From Methanogenium sp. MK-MG (lineage in GTDB: Archaea; Halobacteriota; Methanomicrobia; Methanomicrobiales; Methanomicrobiaceae), in NCBI RefSeq assembly GCF_009914725.1, contig NZ_JAAAWJ010000017.1, positions 1-39,506 on the forward strand: 39,506 nt of DNA. Reading direction: 5' to 3'. A program made the position numbers and the translations under genes. This document shows positions 7,815 through 16,193 of this stretch, piece after piece (the stretch's first letter is position 1; each line of letters opens with the position of its first letter). The notes beneath the pieces were generated by a model. It worked only from the letters and a program-made list of their open reading frames with translations, had not been told where the DNA came from and ran no database searches.

Positions 7815-8686
7815 ATACCATCAGCCTCCCGCTGGAGACGTGCAATCATATCTTCAACGGTCTTCTGGACCTCTGCCGTCTCCTCAGCAGTGATCTTCCT
7901 GAACCGTCCCTGCACGGAGAGATAGTCCTCGACAGGGATTCGTTTCTTCATCGCTGCCTTTGAAGCACCGGTGATGGTGAGTTTTCCACCTTCTCGTTCA
8001 TACAGCACCCAGAGGCCTGTCTTCACGGCAAGTTTCCCCATCTCAATGGTCTTCTCCGACGGGAAGCGCCATCCGGGGGGACACGGTGCGAGAATATGCA
8101 TAAACTTCGGGCCCGGAATGGAGAGTGCCTTTTCCACCTTATTGTAAAGGTCCTGCGGATAGGCGGCACAGGCGGTTGCCTGGTACACCGGATTGTGTGC
8201 TGCCACAATCGCGTCCAGATCTTTTTTGTGATCTTTCTTGCCGCCTGGTGTGGTAGTCGTCATCGCGCCCAGCGGAGTTGCACCGGACCGCTGCATGCCG
8301 GTATTCGAGTACGCCTCATTATCATAACAGATATAGAGGAAATCGGTCCCGCGTTCGAGCGCACCGGAGAGTGCCTGTATGCCGATATCGATCGTGCCGC
8401 CGTCACCGGCGTAGCAGATCACGTTTGTCTTCCGTCCCTCTGCGCGGAATGCCTCACTCATTCCTGATGCAACAGCGGCAGCAGAAGCAAATGCGACATT
8501 GTAAACAGGTATATTCATTGCGGTTGTGGGGTAGACTCCCTGTATCACGCTGGTACAGCATGCCGGGATCACAAGCACCGTATCCGCTCCTGCGGCTTTT
8601 GTCACATAGCGCAGAATGAGGGATGACGGGCACCCTGCACACGCAGATGTGGTTTTGAGTAAAAACTCTTCATCAGGTATGGCCAT
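7808..8686 (-). CDS. porB: Pyruvate:ferredoxin oxidoreductase beta subunit
   Basis: 292 aa, first gene of the operon. It has the TPP/Mg motif GDGGTIDIGIQ...DNEAYSNTG and the cysteines expected to ligate the proximal [4Fe-4S] cluster (CAGC near residue 16, a further pair in PACCTS, and one in PCPPGW). With PorA it forms the catalytic unit that carboxylates acetyl-CoA reductively. The start ATG at 8686 has only a weak upstream GGAT. The 88 nt before it, up to the neighbouring gene, must hold the promoter. Confidence 0.93.
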   Translation of the reverse strand: MAIPDEEFLLKTTSACAGCPSSLILRYVTKAAGADTVLVIPACCTSVIQGVYPTTAMNIPVYNVAFASAAAVASGMSEAFRAEGRKTNVICYAGDGGTIDIGIQALSGALERGTDFLYICYDNEAYSNTGMQRSGATPLGAMTTTTPGGKKDHKKDLDAIVAAHNPVYQATACAAYPQDLYNKVEKALSIPGPKFMHILAPCPPGWRFPSEKTIEMGKLAVKTGLWVLYEREGGKLTITGASKAAMKKRIPVEDYLSVQGRFRKITAEETAEVQKTVEDMIARLQREADGIC

Positions 8687-8774
8687 GGTATCCAGTCTCT
8701 GTAGGAATATTTAACATGAATAATAATGAAGTATTGGTTTGGTCCTGCAGGCAAGGCGGGTGCCATCCCGTGCA

Positions 8775-9338
8775 TCAGTCGTCAGTGTGGGGGGTAAAAT
8801 CGATCACTTCGTCAGTGAAGGTGGAAAGATGTGTCATCAGCGCCGGGTTCAGCCCGTTTTCAACGGCAATGAAACATCCCGGCATACCCAGAATTGCCAG
8901 CTTACTCGTCATGAAATGGGTGAATTTTGATATATCCCCGGATGAGAGGTAGATGAGCATCGTAGTGATGCTGTCCAGAATAACACAGATATTTGTGCCT
9001 GCAAATTCTTTCAGCATCTCGCTGATTGCCACGCTGAGGTTGGTGAGATTGCGGGGATTATTGATGAAGACCGCACGGTCAATGTCCTGAGGCAGCGTGC
9101 CGAGCGCATATTTTGAGACTGCATCAATGAAGATGATCGTATCGAGGTCAATATCGTTCTTCAGATATGTTCGTTTCAGGATGGGTGAGGGCTGATTAAA
9201 GGTAATCATGATGATCTGGTAGTGCAGGTGCTGAATCTCCCTGACAAGACGGACATTATTCTCTTTCAGTGCGGATGCTGATGAGAGAATCAGAAATGAA
9301 TGCCCTTCGTCCAGTTTATCCACCGTAATTGCGTTCAT
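8775..9338 (-). CDS. RecA/KaiC-like protein lacking a Walker A motif
   Basis: 187 aa. The fold hints come from the central ICVILDSITTMLIYLSSGD, which resembles the Walker B/sensor strand of KaiC- and RecA-type ATPases, and the preceding AISEMLKEFAG helix. The N-terminus (SFLILSSASALKENN) has no GxxxxGK[ST], so nucleotide hydrolysis is unlikely. Comparable P-loop-less proteins in archaea accompany signalling proteins. Its ATG overlaps the stop of the receiver-like gene upstream (ATGA), indicating a two-gene operon. The exact family was not recognised. Confidence 0.7.
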   Translation of the reverse strand: MNAITVDKLDEGHSFLILSSASALKENNVRLVREIQHLHYQIIMITFNQPSPILKRTYLKNDIDLDTIIFIDAVSKYALGTLPQDIDRAVFINNPRNLTNLSVAISEMLKEFAGTNICVILDSITTMLIYLSSGDISKFTHFMTSKLAILGMPGCFIAVENGLNPALMTHLSTFTDEVIDFTPHTDD

Positions 9339-9832
9339 TCCTGAATCATGTTCCTGTATGCCGGGGATATCTTATTCTTCCCGCGAGCGCCATTGCGTCT
9401 CCTGAGTTTTTCAGCAACAGTGGCTGCCACATGTATCTGAAGTTTCATGCAGGTCTTCAGCTCTTTCGGGTCGGCGTTGCCCTGTCCGGCCTCACGGAGA
9501 ATTTTCCTGAACCCGATTTCATTCAGGGCCACCGCTGCTCTGCTGATACTGATGAATTCTCTGGGGGTATCCATACGGGATTCCGGGATATCTTCCATCA
9601 CGTTTATGGGAATGCTGAGTGCCTGCTCTCTGGCATGCTCCAGGACCGCAAAGCCGTCATCATCCGGCATCAGAAGATCCTGGAAGACCGGATCCGGTTT
9701 CTTTTCTTTGGCGATATCCCAAAATCCCTGCTCATTTATCGTTTCTAACGGAGCATGGGTGTTTCTCTCCACGATTGATGCCGGAATCCGCCTCTGAAAA
9801 TGCGAATCATTGCATACAAGAATTGTACCCAT
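9335..9832 (-). CDS. Degenerate response-regulator receiver domain protein
   Basis: 165 aa from the ATG at 9832, chosen because GGGGGT lies 9 nt upstream and the receiver fold begins there (GTILVCNDS); the frame is open to 10057 but that part has no receiver-like sequence. The phosphoacceptor region reads KPDPVFQDLLMPDDDGF, so the Asp is kept. The acidic pair after beta-1 is reduced (CNDS instead of DD), the usual Thr/Ser of beta-4 is replaced (INVMED) and no conserved Lys is obvious. It may signal without phosphorylation. A C-terminal basic helix-rich extension follows. Co-translated with the RecA-like protein. Confidence 0.75.
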   Translation of the reverse strand: MGTILVCNDSHFQRRIPASIVERNTHAPLETINEQGFWDIAKEKKPDPVFQDLLMPDDDGFAVLEHAREQALSIPINVMEDIPESRMDTPREFISISRAAVALNEIGFRKILREAGQGNADPKELKTCMKLQIHVAATVAEKLRRRNGARGKNKISPAYRNMIQE

Positions 9833-10217
9833 CTTTATCGACCCCCCGATACTCTCTGAAGTATATATAATTGAATTACATAAATGTACAGGTGCGTCCC
9901 TGAAATCACCCAAGATTTTGTATATTATATGTCTTAAATCCCTCGAAAACAGTATCCTGTTTTTTACAACAATGAGCCCGGGCATCTGAACTGTTGTCGG
10001 TGACAAAATAACTATTTCTTCTCCAAAACTGATGGTAATCCGGATATTTATTGTCACTCTCTTTGCAGTGGTGATTCGTTGTCCGGTTACTGTCGTTCCC
10101 CATCAGCGCAGATGATTTCTGAGTATCAGGATCACCAGTCCGGCTCCTTTTCAGGAATTAATAAATACCGTGAATACGGTGTTTCATATACAAGATTAAA
10201 CGGGGTGAAATAAGAAT
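9833..10217. promoter_or_regulatory. AT-rich divergent intergenic region with a small inverted repeat
   Basis: No gene is recognised. Promoters for the receiver gene (minus) and the membrane protein at 10218 (plus) must lie here. ACCGT-4 nt-ACGGT (10167-10180) sits about 40 nt before the plus-strand start and could be an operator. GGGGTGA at 10202-10208 is the ribosome-binding site of the plus gene. Confidence 0.45.
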
Positions 10218-10895
10218 ATGGCTGAAGAACAGGAGAATAATGTGCCCTCACCGGTCGAAGTGCCGGAGGAGGCAGCACCACAGAAAGAGACGCCTGCCCC
10301 CTCTACCGATACTGCAGTAATATCTGATGAAGAACGGCAGAAGATCATTGAGGAAGAACGGGAGCGGGTAAAAAATGAGCAAAAACTGCAGGAAGAGGCG
10401 GTAATAACTTATAAAAAGGAGCATAAGAAGGGATTTGGACTGGTTAAGGGTCTGCTTGTCCTGATGGTCCTGATTGTTGTGGTAGTGGCCGCGGGGTATC
10501 TCACCTTTAATGCCTACGGAAACCAGAGTCCCTGGGGGAACAGTTATCCGTATGTGGCCACCTATGATGTGCTTTTGCCGGACAGTTCAGAAGTCTTCTT
10601 CGGGAATGTGCCGGTCCTTGCCGTCGGTTCAGGTAATGAGGTGACCCTGAAGATCGGAAACGAGCGTAAGATCCTTTCCATTGGTACGCCGGTGGAGTTC
10701 CCGCCGGCCCATATGACGGTGAAGGTGTATGGAATTACCCTGCGGGAGAATGATTACCACCTGACGATCACCTACCGTGGTCTGGTGGAGAACCGTCTGA
10801 ATTTCCTGGTCTCTGCCCGCACCTCTGAAACTCCGATGTCATCCTGGATGACCGGGCTCATTGTTCCTTCCAGGGCAACGGTGCGACCGGTTTAA
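10218..10895 (+). CDS. Single-pass membrane protein with acidic, coiled-coil N-terminus, unknown function
   Basis: 225 aa. Residues 1-35 are Pro/Glu-rich and disordered. Residues 36-70 are highly charged (EERQKIIEEERERVKNEQ) and probably a coiled coil. A Lys-rich stop (KKEHKKGFG) and one hydrophobic helix follow (about 75-95). The remaining 130 residues form a beta-rich extracytoplasmic domain beginning at NSYPYVATYDV. By the positive-inside rule the N-terminus is cytoplasmic. No family is recognised. The start is supported by GGGGTGA about 9 nt upstream. The stop codon overlaps the truA stop codon on the other strand. Confidence 0.75.
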   Translation: MAEEQENNVPSPVEVPEEAAPQKETPAPSTDTAVISDEERQKIIEEERERVKNEQKLQEEAVITYKKEHKKGFGLVKGLLVLMVLIVVVVAAGYLTFNAYGNQSPWGNSYPYVATYDVLLPDSSEVFFGNVPVLAVGSGNEVTLKIGNERKILSIGTPVEFPPAHMTVKVYGITLRENDYHLTITYRGLVENRLNFLVSARTSETPMSSWMTGLIVPSRATVRPV

Positions 10896-11680
10896 TCCAT
10901 AATCCAATTTACTTTTTTTATTGTTTCAAAGAACCGCGTCCGTTCTGTTGATGCATCTCTCATTCTCCCGGTGCCCTCCAGCGGGGTGAACGTGATACCG
11001 CAGTCGATATCCCAGAGAATCAGCCCTTCCGGCGGGGCGGGGGTGACGTGGCGCATACCGGGCGCGGCATTGAGCAGTGCTGTCATGTCGTCTGTGTCCA
11101 GTTCATTTCTGCCCATGGCAATGATGGACGATACGATGCAGCGCACCATATTCCAGAGAAATCCCGGCGCCGTGATCTCATATATGTAAAACCCGTCTTC
11201 GGCATGAATATGTGATGACAGAATGGTTCTCTCAGGATTTTTGCCGTCAAGGCGGGAGAAATGGCTGAAGTTATGGGTGCCCGTCAGGCGGCTTGCTGCC
11301 TCCTGCATGCGGAGAGGGTCTGCTGACCCGTCATCATAGATATAATACCGATAGCTACGCGTCTCTGCATCATACCGCGGATGAAAGGAGTCATCCGTCT
11401 CTGCCCATCCGCTACACCCGCAGTCCCACGGCAGGATATGGTTCAGACGTGCGATGGCGCGGTCCGGACAGGAGGTGGTAAAGGCACAGACCTGCCGGCG
11501 TGCATGGACTCCGCGATCGGTTCTCCCGGAAAACGCAAACCCGGCTTTGCGCCAGTCGTCGAAGAGGCCGAGGTCCCGGCAGGCACTGATGACCGTTCCT
11601 TCAACGGTTCGAAGGCCGGGCTGCATCTGTGAGCCGTAGAAATCCGTCCCGATATAGGCAATATGGAATGCCAGCCTCAT
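10892..11680 (-). CDS. truA: tRNA pseudouridine(38-40) synthase
   Basis: 262 aa from the ATG at 11680, which overlaps the upstream stop codon as ATGA; the longer open frame upstream is not TruA-like. The catalytic Asp is in FSGRTDRGVHARRQV. The N-terminal IAYIGTDFYGSQMQPGLRTVEG and C-terminal FLWNMVRCIV motifs are diagnostic of TruA. The enzyme isomerises uridines 38-40 in the tRNA anticodon stem-loop. It is the second gene of an operon behind the PHP protein and converges on the membrane-protein gene with overlapping stop codons. Confidence 0.93.
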   Translation of the reverse strand: MRLAFHIAYIGTDFYGSQMQPGLRTVEGTVISACRDLGLFDDWRKAGFAFSGRTDRGVHARRQVCAFTTSCPDRAIARLNHILPWDCGCSGWAETDDSFHPRYDAETRSYRYYIYDDGSADPLRMQEAASRLTGTHNFSHFSRLDGKNPERTILSSHIHAEDGFYIYEITAPGFLWNMVRCIVSSIIAMGRNELDTDDMTALLNAAPGMRHVTPAPPEGLILWDIDCGITFTPLEGTGRMRDASTERTRFFETIKKVNWIMD

Positions 11681-12342
11681 CGGTGAATCCGCCGGGTGAT
11701 CCTGCGTTTTGCACCACGCATGGACTGCCGGGTATAGGTGCGCAGGGGTGTCATCCGGCCATGGATACTGCACTTTCCCTCACGTATGGCATCAAGAATT
11801 GCCGGGACTTCAGGTGCTGCGTCAACGAGTGTCACCCCGTATCCGATATATCGCGCATTATGGGCATCGCTTCCCGCCACACAGGGTTTGCCGGACTGTG
11901 CCGCCTTCCGGGCCGCCTTCCGGTTCGCGGCACCCGTGATGTAGCGGCTGTTAAATGATTCGACCGCATCCACCATCGCAATGGCGCTCTTCACTTTCAG
12001 GGCGGCACCGTGGCGCCATTTGTGGTATGGGTGCGGGATGATGCAGAGTGCCCCTGCCGCATGTGCCAGCGCCACACTCTCGGCAAATCCCAGGTCTGCA
12101 GGGATTTTCTCCGTGATGCCCAGAGCAATAAGGTGGCCGTCAGCGGTGGATATCTCGATTCCCGGAATGACCAGCACCGGTGAATCGCATTTCATGGCAT
12201 ACACTGCGCCTTCAGTGGTGTCATGATCGGTGATGGCGATGGCATCAAGGCCCCGCTCTTCCGCCCGTTTCAGGCATGCCTCTACACTGCTCTCCCCATC
12301 ATGGGAATAATTGGTGTGGACATGCAGGTCGCATTGCAGCAT
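11677..12342 (-). CDS. PHP-domain metal-dependent phosphoesterase
   Basis: 221 aa from ATG 12342, favoured by AAAGGT about 9 nt upstream; ATG 12363 is in frame. The four PHP motifs are visible: DLHVHTNYSHDG, ITDHDTTEG, IPHPYHKWRHG and GSDAHNARYIG, providing the His/Asp ligands for two or three metals. Stand-alone archaeal PHP proteins of this size hydrolyse phosphate esters such as nucleotides or sugar phosphates; the substrate here is unknown. It is divergently transcribed from the DHPS-like gene across a very short spacer of 52 bp. Confidence 0.88.
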   Translation of the reverse strand: MLQCDLHVHTNYSHDGESSVEACLKRAEERGLDAIAITDHDTTEGAVYAMKCDSPVLVIPGIEISTADGHLIALGITEKIPADLGFAESVALAHAAGALCIIPHPYHKWRHGAALKVKSAIAMVDAVESFNSRYITGAANRKAARKAAQSGKPCVAGSDAHNARYIGYGVTLVDAAPEVPAILDAIREGKCSIHGRMTPLRTYTRQSMRGAKRRITRRIHR

Positions 12343-12394
12343 CAGATCAGTACCTTTTTTCATTCATGGCTAATTAAAGTGAATCGTGAAACGT

Positions 12395-13807
12395 ATGCGG
12401 GTACTGCTTCCGACAGGGACGATTGCTGAGAAAATTGTGCGCAAAGCAGCGGCAGGGTTTGATGCCGATGTCGTTGTCACCGGGAAAGTCGCTTCCTTCC
12501 TGACGCCGGAAAAGCTTCTTTCGATAGCGCGGGGGGGTGACTATGATGCGGTCATCACATCCGGGATGTGCACCGCATCCTTTGCCCCTGCAGAAGAGGC
12601 GCTCGGCATTCCGGTCTACCGGGGTCCCCGGCATGCAGCAGACCTCGGGATGATGCTGCGCCTGTTGGGTACAATGGAGTTTTCCCGCACCGTGCCTGCC
12701 GATGAATTTCTCACCCGGATGCGCGAAGATGAGGCAAAAAACCGTCTGGAAGAGATGGAGGAAGAGGCGTCCTGTGCCTTTTTTGTCCGGGGGTGCCGTA
12801 TTGGCGGGACATCACGGATGAAGGTGCTTGCTGAAATAATGGATGCTCACCGTCTGCCTGATATCCGTGCCACCGCAGAGCGGTTTCTTGCAGCAGGCGC
12901 TGACATCATTGATCTCGGCTTTGGATTTGATGCCGTCCCGGCAGACGTCAAAAGGGTCTTTGCCGCACTGAGAGATATTCCTGTGCCGCTTGCCGCCGAT
13001 ACGCAGGATCCGGCACTCATTCGTGCCGCCCTCCCTGCGGCAGACATCATCCTCTCCCTGCAGGAGGAGAATATCCCCCTCGTGGGGGCTGCTATTGCGG
13101 CTGCCGGTGCGGCAGTGGTGGTGGTGCCCGGTGATGCGTCCCTTGCAGAAAATATCCGTGCGGCAGAGGCGGCAGGCATTTCCCGCATCATCGCAGACCC
13201 CCTGCTCCAGCCGGCAGGAAGCGGGCTGGTATCGTCCCTCTCATCCTTTGGGGATGTGGGACATCCGCTCTTTTTCGGGGCGGGAAATGTCACTGAACTC
13301 ATCGACGCCGACTCTGTGGGAGTGAATGCCCTGCTGGCGGCGATGGCGCATGAATGCCATGCCGCTGTACTCTTCACCAGCGAACATTCTGACAAGACAC
13401 AGGGCAGTGTGCGGGAGATGCGGCGTGCCGCGGAGATGATGGCACTCATGGGTGACCGGCCGTACCCGAAGGATCTTGGACTCTCACTCTTCTGCATCAA
13501 GGAGAAACGCCGCCGGCATGAACCGGCGATTCCATGGGAACATTCCCGTGACGTGCCGCCTCTTCCCGAAGAACTGGTCTTTGACCCTCGCGGCAACCTG
13601 AGAATCGGCATTGAGGACGGCTGGATTATTGTGGAACACCAGGGGACTGCCTTCCGGGGCAGGAAATGGGATGAGGTGTTCCATGCCATCCTTGCTGACG
13701 GCAGAGTCTCCCTCATGGACCATGCGGCCTATCTGGGGAAAGAGCTCTATAAAGCAGAGCTTGCACTCCGTTTCGGCCGGAGTTTTGAACAGGACGGGGA
13801 GTTTTAG
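12395..13807 (+). CDS. Dihydropteroate synthase-like protein (TIGR00284 type)
   Basis: 470 aa from ATG 12395, where the family's usual MRVLLPTG start is found; a GTG at 12386 is in frame. An N-terminal alpha/beta domain (TGTIAEKIVRKAA, VVVTGKVASFL) is followed by a TIM-barrel DHPS-like core (AAGADIIDLGFGFDAVP, PLAADTQDPALIRAA, SLQEENIPL) and a C-terminal extension with AVLFTSEHSDKTQGSVREM. This family replaces classical DHPS in many methanogens and is thought to act in methanopterin biosynthesis, joining the pterin to an arylamine precursor. The role is inferred from family knowledge. Confidence 0.87.
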   Translation: MRVLLPTGTIAEKIVRKAAAGFDADVVVTGKVASFLTPEKLLSIARGGDYDAVITSGMCTASFAPAEEALGIPVYRGPRHAADLGMMLRLLGTMEFSRTVPADEFLTRMREDEAKNRLEEMEEEASCAFFVRGCRIGGTSRMKVLAEIMDAHRLPDIRATAERFLAAGADIIDLGFGFDAVPADVKRVFAALRDIPVPLAADTQDPALIRAALPAADIILSLQEENIPLVGAAIAAAGAAVVVVPGDASLAENIRAAEAAGISRIIADPLLQPAGSGLVSSLSSFGDVGHPLFFGAGNVTELIDADSVGVNALLAAMAHECHAAVLFTSEHSDKTQGSVREMRRAAEMMALMGDRPYPKDLGLSLFCIKEKRRRHEPAIPWEHSRDVPPLPEELVFDPRGNLRIGIEDGWIIVEHQGTAFRGRKWDEVFHAILADGRVSLMDHAAYLGKELYKAELALRFGRSFEQDGEF

Positions 13808-14286
13808 TCTGTTTTCTGTTTTTCACTTTTCGTGGGGGCGTGGACGATGAGTGTTGCAATGGGGCTTTCTGTGACAACTGAGGTGCTCACGCTGCCCAGG
13901 AGAAACCGCTTTGTTCTGCCCTTTCCCTCTGATCCAAGGATGATGAGGTCTGCTCCAATCTCTTTTGCGGTATCAAGGATCTCGTCACGCGGATCTCCTA
14001 TCACCATGTGGGGAACAATCTCTACCCCTGCATCTGTGGCTATTTCTGCTGCCTCTGCAAGCATCTCTTCCGCCTCACGCTCGAGCATTCCGATCCAGTG
14101 TTCAGAGCGGGGTTCAACGACACCTATCTGCGGGTCAACGATGGTGGATGCATAATACCGGGGATTCACCACATAGATGACATGCACCCTTGCCTCCCAG
14201 AGAGGTGCATTGGCGATTGCTGTCCTGAGTGCTTCACGGCTGAATTCCGAACCGTCATATGCGACGAGTAGTGTTTTAAATAACAT
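13804..14286 (-). CDS. Universal stress protein (UspA family)
   Basis: 160 aa. LLVAYDGSEFSREAL opens the alpha/beta Usp fold. The ATP-binding signature G-2x-G-9x-GS is complete in GSEGKGRTKRFLLGS, followed by TESPIATLIVHAP, so this is an ATP-binding type. AAAGGAGATG precedes the ATG at 14286. The C-terminal lysine-rich tail (TKSEKQKTD) overlaps the stop codon of the DHPS-like gene, and its antisense provides the T-rich tract that could terminate that transcript. Role in stress adaptation, specifics unknown. Confidence 0.92.
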   Translation of the reverse strand: MLFKTLLVAYDGSEFSREALRTAIANAPLWEARVHVIYVVNPRYYASTIVDPQIGVVEPRSEHWIGMLEREAEEMLAEAAEIATDAGVEIVPHMVIGDPRDEILDTAKEIGADLIILGSEGKGRTKRFLLGSVSTSVVTESPIATLIVHAPTKSEKQKTD

Positions 14287-14383
14287 CCTCTGTTCATCTC
14301 CTTTTTGTTATCCACTATATCTTCCGCCATAATCAAGATATCTGCCCGGAGGCTGGCTATTGTGATACCATTATTTGAGGGCT

Positions 14384-14776
14384 ATGCCTACATATATGAC
14401 AGCAATGGAGATTCGCGGCATCAGAAGAGATTGTCTGAGTACCCTCAGGGCTGTTGGGAGAAGTCAGCATCCGAAGGAATTTGTGGCAGTCCTGCGGGAG
14501 ACAGACGGGATTATCGAGGAGTTTGACCTGGTACCCGGAACCGTTGTCACTGAGCAGAGTGCCGGATTCTCTCCTGAGATGATGCCGCTTGATGTCCATA
14601 TGGCGGGGAGCGCCCATTCCCATCCGAGCGGTGCCCTTCGGCCGTCTGATGCAGACCTGCGGTTCTTCGGGAGGATGGGCCGGTATCACCTGATCTTCGG
14701 CCCGCCTTACGGGGAAGGGGACTGGCGGGCATTCCGTCGCGACGGGACACCGGTGTCATTCGAGGTGTTCGATTGA
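14384..14776 (+). CDS. JAMM/MPN+ metalloprotease-like protein
   Basis: About 130 aa. The JAMM zinc motif is HSHPSGALRPSDAD with the upstream glutamate in HPKEFVAVL, so the site appears complete. Archaeal single-domain JAMM proteins cleave isopeptide or peptide bonds of small ubiquitin-like modifiers, or process other substrates. The start is ambiguous: ATG 14384 (GAGG 3 nt upstream), ATG 14396 and ATG 14405 are all in frame, and a TTG at 14375 also exists. It overlaps ribL, which begins at the TTG spanning its stop codon. Confidence 0.8.
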   Translation: MPTYMTAMEIRGIRRDCLSTLRAVGRSQHPKEFVAVLRETDGIIEEFDLVPGTVVTEQSAGFSPEMMPLDVHMAGSAHSHPSGALRPSDADLRFFGRMGRYHLIFGPPYGEGDWRAFRRDGTPVSFEVFD

Positions 14777-15225
14777 GACGGGTGGTTGCAACCGGCACGT
14801 TTGACATTCTTCACCCGGGCCATATCTATTATCTGGAGAAGTCCCGTGAACTCGGTGACGAACTGCATGTCATTGTGGCCCGCGATGTGAATGTGAAGCA
14901 CAAACCGGCACCGGTTGTGCCCGAGGAGCAGCGGCTCTGCATGATCAAATCCCTTGCCGTGGTGGATGACGCCCGCCTGGGGGATGACGGGGATATGTTC
15001 CGGCCCATTGAAGAGGTTGACCCTGCCATCATCACGCTTGGGTTTAACCAGCATTTTTCAGAGGATTCTCTCAGAAAGGCCCTCCGGAACCGGGGCATTG
15101 ATGCGGAGGTGGTCCGCATCGGTGCCTATGACGGCCCCGGGTATGCCGGCTCACGCCTTATAATGAAACGGATTCTTGAGACCCGCTGTCCCGGCGAGGG
15201 CAAAGAAACTGATAATACGGACTGA
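14773..15225 (+). CDS. ribL: FAD synthetase, archaeal RibL type
   Basis: 150 aa starting with TTG that overlaps the previous stop codon (TTGA). GTFDILHPGHIYYLEKSRELG carries the HxGH nucleotidyltransferase motif, and YAGSRLIMKRI supplies the C-terminal SxxI-type element. Archaeal RibL transfers AMP from ATP (CTP also works) to FMN to make FAD and is air-sensitive in Methanocaldococcus. A conserved region with two aspartates (DDGDMFRPI) is present. Translationally coupled to the JAMM gene. Confidence 0.9.
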   Translation: MRRVVATGTFDILHPGHIYYLEKSRELGDELHVIVARDVNVKHKPAPVVPEEQRLCMIKSLAVVDDARLGDDGDMFRPIEEVDPAIITLGFNQHFSEDSLRKALRNRGIDAEVVRIGAYDGPGYAGSRLIMKRILETRCPGEGKETDNTD

Positions 15226-15240
15226 GGAGGAGATCAATAT

Positions 15241-15453
15241 ATGGCAGATACGGAAAAGAACGAAACTCCTGAAGAGACTGAATATGAGACCGTGACCTGC
15301 CACGCTTGTGACGGGGCAGGCTGCACCTACTGCAACAAAACGGGGTCTGTCGAAGTAAAGAAACCGGCAACACTCTGTCCGAAATGCGGAGGCGACTGCT
15401 GTATCTACTGCGGGTATACCGGATGGGAAAATCCCCGTGGAAAATATGAGTGA
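15241..15453 (+). CDS. Small DnaJ-type zinc-finger protein
   Basis: 70 aa. CHACDGAGCTYCNKTG and CPKCGGDCCIYCGYTG are CxxCxGxG-like repeats related to the DnaJ central zinc region, which suggests zinc binding and perhaps protein interaction. The N-terminus is acidic and probably flexible. GAGGAG 9 nt before ATG 15241 is a good ribosome-binding site. Probably the third gene of the JAMM-ribL operon, 15 nt after ribL. Confidence 0.8.
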   Translation: MADTEKNETPEETEYETVTCHACDGAGCTYCNKTGSVEVKKPATLCPKCGGDCCIYCGYTGWENPRGKYE

Positions 15454-15455
15454 TT

Positions 15456-15478
15456 ATGAGGATTTTTCCTCATCTTTT
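15456..15478 (+). terminator. Hairpin terminator after the JAMM-ribL-Zn operon
   Basis: ATGAGGA-TTTT-TCCTCAT forms a perfect 7-bp stem (15456-15473) directly followed by CTTTT. It lies between two convergent genes only 29 bp apart, so it may also serve the opposite strand. Confidence 0.6.
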
Positions 15479-15482
15479 ACTA

Positions 15483-16193
15483 TTAAGTAATCTTTTCTTC
15501 CGCTACGATTCTGTTGTTTCTCCGTCTCCGTTTCGTCCAGATATAGACGGCGATGACGGCGACAATAACGATGCCCACCCCGGCAATGCCGGAGATGATG
15601 CCCGACTCCACCAGTGATATGATGAACCCCGCAGAGAGGGCGATGGCTGATGCGGAGAAGAGTGAACCGATGCCGACACTGATGAGAATCTTCAGGTGAT
15701 CCATCCCCAGCATCCGCCCGATGACGGAGGCGGCCACGCCGCCCGAACCTTCGAAGGGGATCATCACAAAGAACGCGAGGCCGACAGATGAGATGTGCTC
15801 GATGATGGGGTGCCGGTCAAACTGCTCACGGCCGGTGGTCATGAACCGTTTTGCCCAGTGTCCGAACCACGGTATCCTTAAAGCCAGTGGGAAGTTCCAG
15901 ATGATGAAGAGTGCCCCCATCAGATCAAAGAGTGTGATGGAAAAGGCAGCAAGCCACCAGGGTATTCCTGCCATCACCATCAGGGGGATGACGGTCTCTT
16001 TTCCTGCGGGTGGGATGAAGTAAGCAAGGGCCAGAGCAAAAAATGTCCAGAAGAGTGCTCTGGGGAGGACAAGATAGAGTATACAGGGGTAGAGTATCAG
16101 AATCGCAAACGGGAAGACGAAATAGAAGATGTGCCAACTGTTGAGGGTTGGATTCCGGCGCATATCGCTGCACCACTGCAATGCCCGTCTCAT
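15483..16193 (-). CDS. Sm_multidrug_ex family membrane protein
   Basis: 236 aa from ATG 16193, which overlaps the stop of the YgjP-like gene as ATGA; ATG 16163 is an alternative. Hydrophobic segments are at roughly 20-45, 48-65, 70-100, 130-165, 170-200 and 200-222. The PPAGKETVIPLMVMAGIP and HISSVGLAFFVMIPFEGSGG segments are typical of the family annotated as small multidrug export proteins. Actual transport substrates are not established. A basic C-terminal tail (KRRRRNNR) would face the cytoplasm. Confidence 0.82.
   Translation of the reverse strand: MRRALQWCSDMRRNPTLNSWHIFYFVFPFAILILYPCILYLVLPRALFWTFFALALAYFIPPAGKETVIPLMVMAGIPWWLAAFSITLFDLMGALFIIWNFPLALRIPWFGHWAKRFMTTGREQFDRHPIIEHISSVGLAFFVMIPFEGSGGVAASVIGRMLGMDHLKILISVGIGSLFSASAIALSAGFIISLVESGIISGIAGVGIVIVAVIAVYIWTKRRRRNNRIVAEEKIT

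Noticed and set aside
5939-8686. 2-oxoglutarate:ferredoxin oxidoreductase (kor) instead of por
   Set aside because: GKTGTWRTFRPV in the delta subunit and the gamma and alpha signatures fit pyruvate enzymes better; a family search would settle it.
12847-13716. Minus-strand open frame of 289 codons
   Set aside because: Antisense of the DHPS-like gene; Ser/Ala/Arg-rich composition typical of shadow frames.
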